A stretch of 42,896 nucleotides of DNA from Bacilli bacterium (lineage in GTDB: Bacteria > Bacillota_I > Bacilli_A > RF39 > UBA660), in the NCBI GenBank assembly GCA_017519965.1, contig JAFWRK010000082.1, forward strand, positions 1 through 42,896, in the 5' to 3' direction. This document shows positions 41,314 through 42,896 of this stretch, one piece after another (within the stretch, counting starts at the first letter, position 1; each line of letters opens with the position of its first letter). A program made the position numbers and the translations under genes. The notes below the pieces were generated by a model. The model saw only the letters and a program-made list of their open reading frames with translations. It made no database searches and had not been told where the DNA came from.

Positions 41314-41350
41314 TTTTATTGTGCTATAATTTTTTTTATGGGTGATTTTT

Positions 41351-41737
41351 ATGAAGTTTAATAGTCTTATTCCAGAATTATCTGTTTCTGATTTAGAGGA
41401 GAGTTTATCTTTCTATTTATCTATTGGTTTTAACATAGTTTATAGAAGGGAAGAAAATAATTTTTGCTTTATTGAATTAGAAGGTAATCAGATAATGTTA
41501 GATCAATTGAATGGTAACTGGGATGTTGGCCCATTAGAGAAACCATTTGGTAGAGGTATTAATATAAGTATGAGTGTTTCTAATGTAGAAGAATTATATA
41601 AAAAAGTATTAGATAATAATATAACTATATTTAAGGAATTAGAAACACATTCTTATAGAGTAGATGATAAAGTCTATAATGACAAAGAATTTTTAATACA
41701 AGATCCAGATGGATATTTACTTAGATTTAATAACTAG
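41351..41737 (+). CDS. VOC-family protein (glyoxalase/bleomycin-resistance-like)
   Basis: The 128-residue protein has the two beta-alpha-beta-beta-beta units of the vicinal oxygen chelate fold: LIPELSVSDLEESLSFYLSIGF at the start, FCFIELEGNQIMLDQ, NISMSVSNVEELYKKV, and the closing KEFLIQDPDGYLLRF that is typical of the family. The size suits the BLMA/bleomycin-binding or glyoxalase-like subgroup. The metal-ligand His residues of true glyoxalases are not obvious, so a binding protein is likelier than an enzyme. ATG 41351 follows GGGTGATT (in-frame GTG 41342 inside it). It ends ten bases before the response-regulator gene. Confidence 0.87.
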   Translation: MKFNSLIPELSVSDLEESLSFYLSIGFNIVYRREENNFCFIELEGNQIMLDQLNGNWDVGPLEKPFGRGINISMSVSNVEELYKKVLDNNITIFKELETHSYRVDDKVYNDKEFLIQDPDGYLLRFNN

Positions 41738-41747
41738 AGGTGATATA

Positions 41748-42482
41748 ATGAACTTCATTCTTTATGAAGATGAAGAAGTATTTGTAAATATTTATGAAGA
41801 AGTAATTAATAAGTTAATGTTAAATCATAGAATAGATTATAGAATTCATAAAATAAATAATTATGATGAATCTACTATGAGTTATATTAATTCGATTACG
41901 GGTAATAAAGTTTACATTTTAGATGTAGAAGTTCCAGGTAAAAATGGTATAGATTTAGCTAGAAAAATTAGAAAAAGTGGTGATTGGATTAGTCCAATAA
42001 TAGTTGTTACATCACATGAAGAGTTTAAAGTAGTAGGCTTTACGGGAAAAATATTGATGTTAGATTTTATTAGTAAAAACAAAGATTTAAGTAATAATTT
42101 ATTAAATGCTTTGTTAGTAGCATTAGAAATTACTTTATCTAAGCCATCTTATAATTTTTCTTATAAAGGTGATTATTTTTCTTTACCATATGATGACATA
42201 ATATATTTTGAAAAAAGTTTTAGAGATAATTCTAGTATTGTAGTATGTGAAAATGATGATTATGTTGTTAGAAAGACTATTTCTGAAATAGAAGAAGAGC
42301 TAAAAGATACTAATTTCTTTAAAACACATAGAAGTTGTATTGTTAATTTAAATAAAATAAAAAGAATCAATTATGATGATGGAATAATATATTTTAATAA
42401 TGAAGAGATAGATTTATTATCTAGAAATAATAAAAAGATATTAAAAGAAAAGATGGAAGAATTAAATGGAAGTACTTCTTAG
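41748..42482 (+). CDS. LytTR response regulator (AgrA-like)
   Basis: The 244-residue protein has an N-terminal receiver domain (~1-125): FILYEDEEVF with the acidic pocket, VYILDVEVPGKNG with the phospho-acceptor Asp, VVTSH, and the conserved Lys in DFISKNKD. The C-terminal LytTR DNA-binding domain (~145-240) has YFEKSFRDNSSIVV and FKTHRSCIVNLNKIKRI. This is the AgrA/VirR type, which usually controls peptide-dependent quorum sensing or bacteriocin genes. ATG 41748 has AGAGGTGAT upstream; the longer frame from 41709 overlaps the VOC gene. It is followed with a 17-base overlap by a membrane sensor gene, forming a two-component pair. Confidence 0.92.
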   Translation: MNFILYEDEEVFVNIYEEVINKLMLNHRIDYRIHKINNYDESTMSYINSITGNKVYILDVEVPGKNGIDLARKIRKSGDWISPIIVVTSHEEFKVVGFTGKILMLDFISKNKDLSNNLLNALLVALEITLSKPSYNFSYKGDYFSLPYDDIIYFEKSFRDNSSIVVCENDDYVVRKTISEIEEELKDTNFFKTHRSCIVNLNKIKRINYDDGIIYFNNEEIDLLSRNNKKILKEKMEELNGSTS

Positions 42483-42896
42483 TTTTATAATATCTTTTAT
42501 TAATATGTTATATGCATATCATTCTGGTTTGATTATTTTTGAAGAAAAGAAAAGGAATAAGAAAGAGATTTTTTTCCCTTTTCTTTTATATTGTTTATTT
42601 TATTTTTTTATTATATTTTTTATGGACTCTACTTATTCTATATTTTTTATTAGTATAATGTATATACCTTTAATAAAAGTATTATTAAAGCATAATTTAT
42701 TAGATACAATTTCTTTATCATTAGTTCTTTATTTAACTTATTTATTATTTGAATTATTAATTACAAGTTTTATTTCTAATAGTATGATTGATGCTTATTT
42801 AAAAATATATGATTATAATATGGTAAAACTATTAATTGATTTTTTATCAGTTATTCTTAGTATGATTATTGTTTTTATACTTAAAAAGTATTATAG
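42466..42896 (+). CDS. Membrane sensor (AgrC-like histidine kinase), 3' end cut by window edge
   Basis: The frame starting at ATG 42466 overlaps the LytTR gene by 17 bases and stays open to the window end (143 codons). The visible part is almost all hydrophobic, with about four to five membrane helices (e.g. EIFFPFLLYCLFYFFIIFF, SLVLYLTYLLFELLI, FLSVILSMIIVFIL). This is the polytopic sensor domain expected of an AgrC/ComD-type kinase. The histidine kinase part must lie beyond the edge, so its identity rests on position next to the LytTR regulator and topology only. GGAAGA lies just upstream of the ATG. Any peptide precursor and AgrB-like exporter would have to lie further downstream. Confidence 0.72.
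   Translation, partial: MEVLLSFIISFINMLYAYHSGLIIFEEKKRNKKEIFFPFLLYCLFYFFIIFFMDSTYSIFFISIMYIPLIKVLLKHNLLDTISLSLVLYLTYLLFELLITSFISNSMIDAYLKIYDYNMVKLLIDFLSVILSMIIVFILKKYY

Noticed and set aside
1..42896. Prophage, integrative element or defence island
   Set aside because: No integrase, transposase, capsid, restriction or Cas gene was found; composition and ribosome-binding sites are uniform along the window.

Overview
The window is very AT-rich bacterial DNA (not computed). Genes are densely packed, nearly all on the + strand, with strong GGAGG/GGTGA ribosome-binding sites and many hairpin-plus-T-run terminators. The gene set is of Firmicutes type: S-box SAM riboswitch before metK, one-chain pyruvate:ferredoxin oxidoreductase, SipW/TasA-like proteins, LytTR regulator, L,D-transpeptidase. 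One gene ends in TGA and families with internal Trp use TGG, so the code is standard, not Mycoplasma code 4. My best guess is an uncultured, fermentative, anaerobic gut Bacillota/Bacilli lineage (RF39 or Erysipelotrichia-like). The lineage is inference.

Layout. 1-3.5 kb: unknown proteins, a lipoprotein, and two RNA-modification-type enzymes (RlmI-like methyltransferase, RluA/RluD-type pseudouridine synthase). 3.6-5.8 kb: a proline-rich membrane protein, a signal-peptidase-like protein without the catalytic residues, and a TasA/camelysin-like exported protein. 5.9-9.3 kb: a four-gene glycosyltransferase operon (GT4, Alg14-like, Alg13-like fused to a GtrA-like membrane domain, GT2 with membrane anchor). 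9.4-17 kb: an envelope cluster with two paralogous membrane-anchored phosphodiester-glycosidase (NAGPA) proteins, a polysaccharide deacetylase, a DUF6273-like surface protein, a small two-helix membrane protein and a cytoplasmic leucine-rich-repeat-like protein. 17-25 kb: ADP-ribosylglycohydrolase, NifJ, SH3/YkuD L,D-transpeptidase, a probable antisense-strand small RNA, and RecG. 25-30 kb: a structured leader or small RNA before a small membrane protein, a CofE-like F420-ligase-family protein (-), a condensation-type acyltransferase with a zinc-ribbon membrane partner, and a membrane-anchored lytic transglycosylase (-). 30-32 kb: a micro-ORF plus terminator followed by two overlapping HTH-metallophosphoesterase paralogues; the first has lost its metal ligands. 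32-39 kb: PLC-like protein, NERD/zinc-finger protein, TrkA-TrkH potassium uptake, methionine aminopeptidase, flavodoxin, transglutaminase-like protein. 39-42.9 kb: SAM riboswitch-metK, kinase-like protein, VOC protein, and an Agr-type LytTR regulator with the start of its likely membrane sensor cut by the window edge.

Overall this is a core chromosomal region rich in envelope and glycan functions. I see no rRNA, tRNA, CRISPR array, transposase or phage module. The best leads for something undescribed are the two structured RNAs (22650-22787 minus; 25031-25140 plus), the active/inactive phosphoesterase pair with its micro-ORF/terminator leader, the inactive SipW-like protein beside a TasA-like protein, and the Alg13-GtrA fusion.
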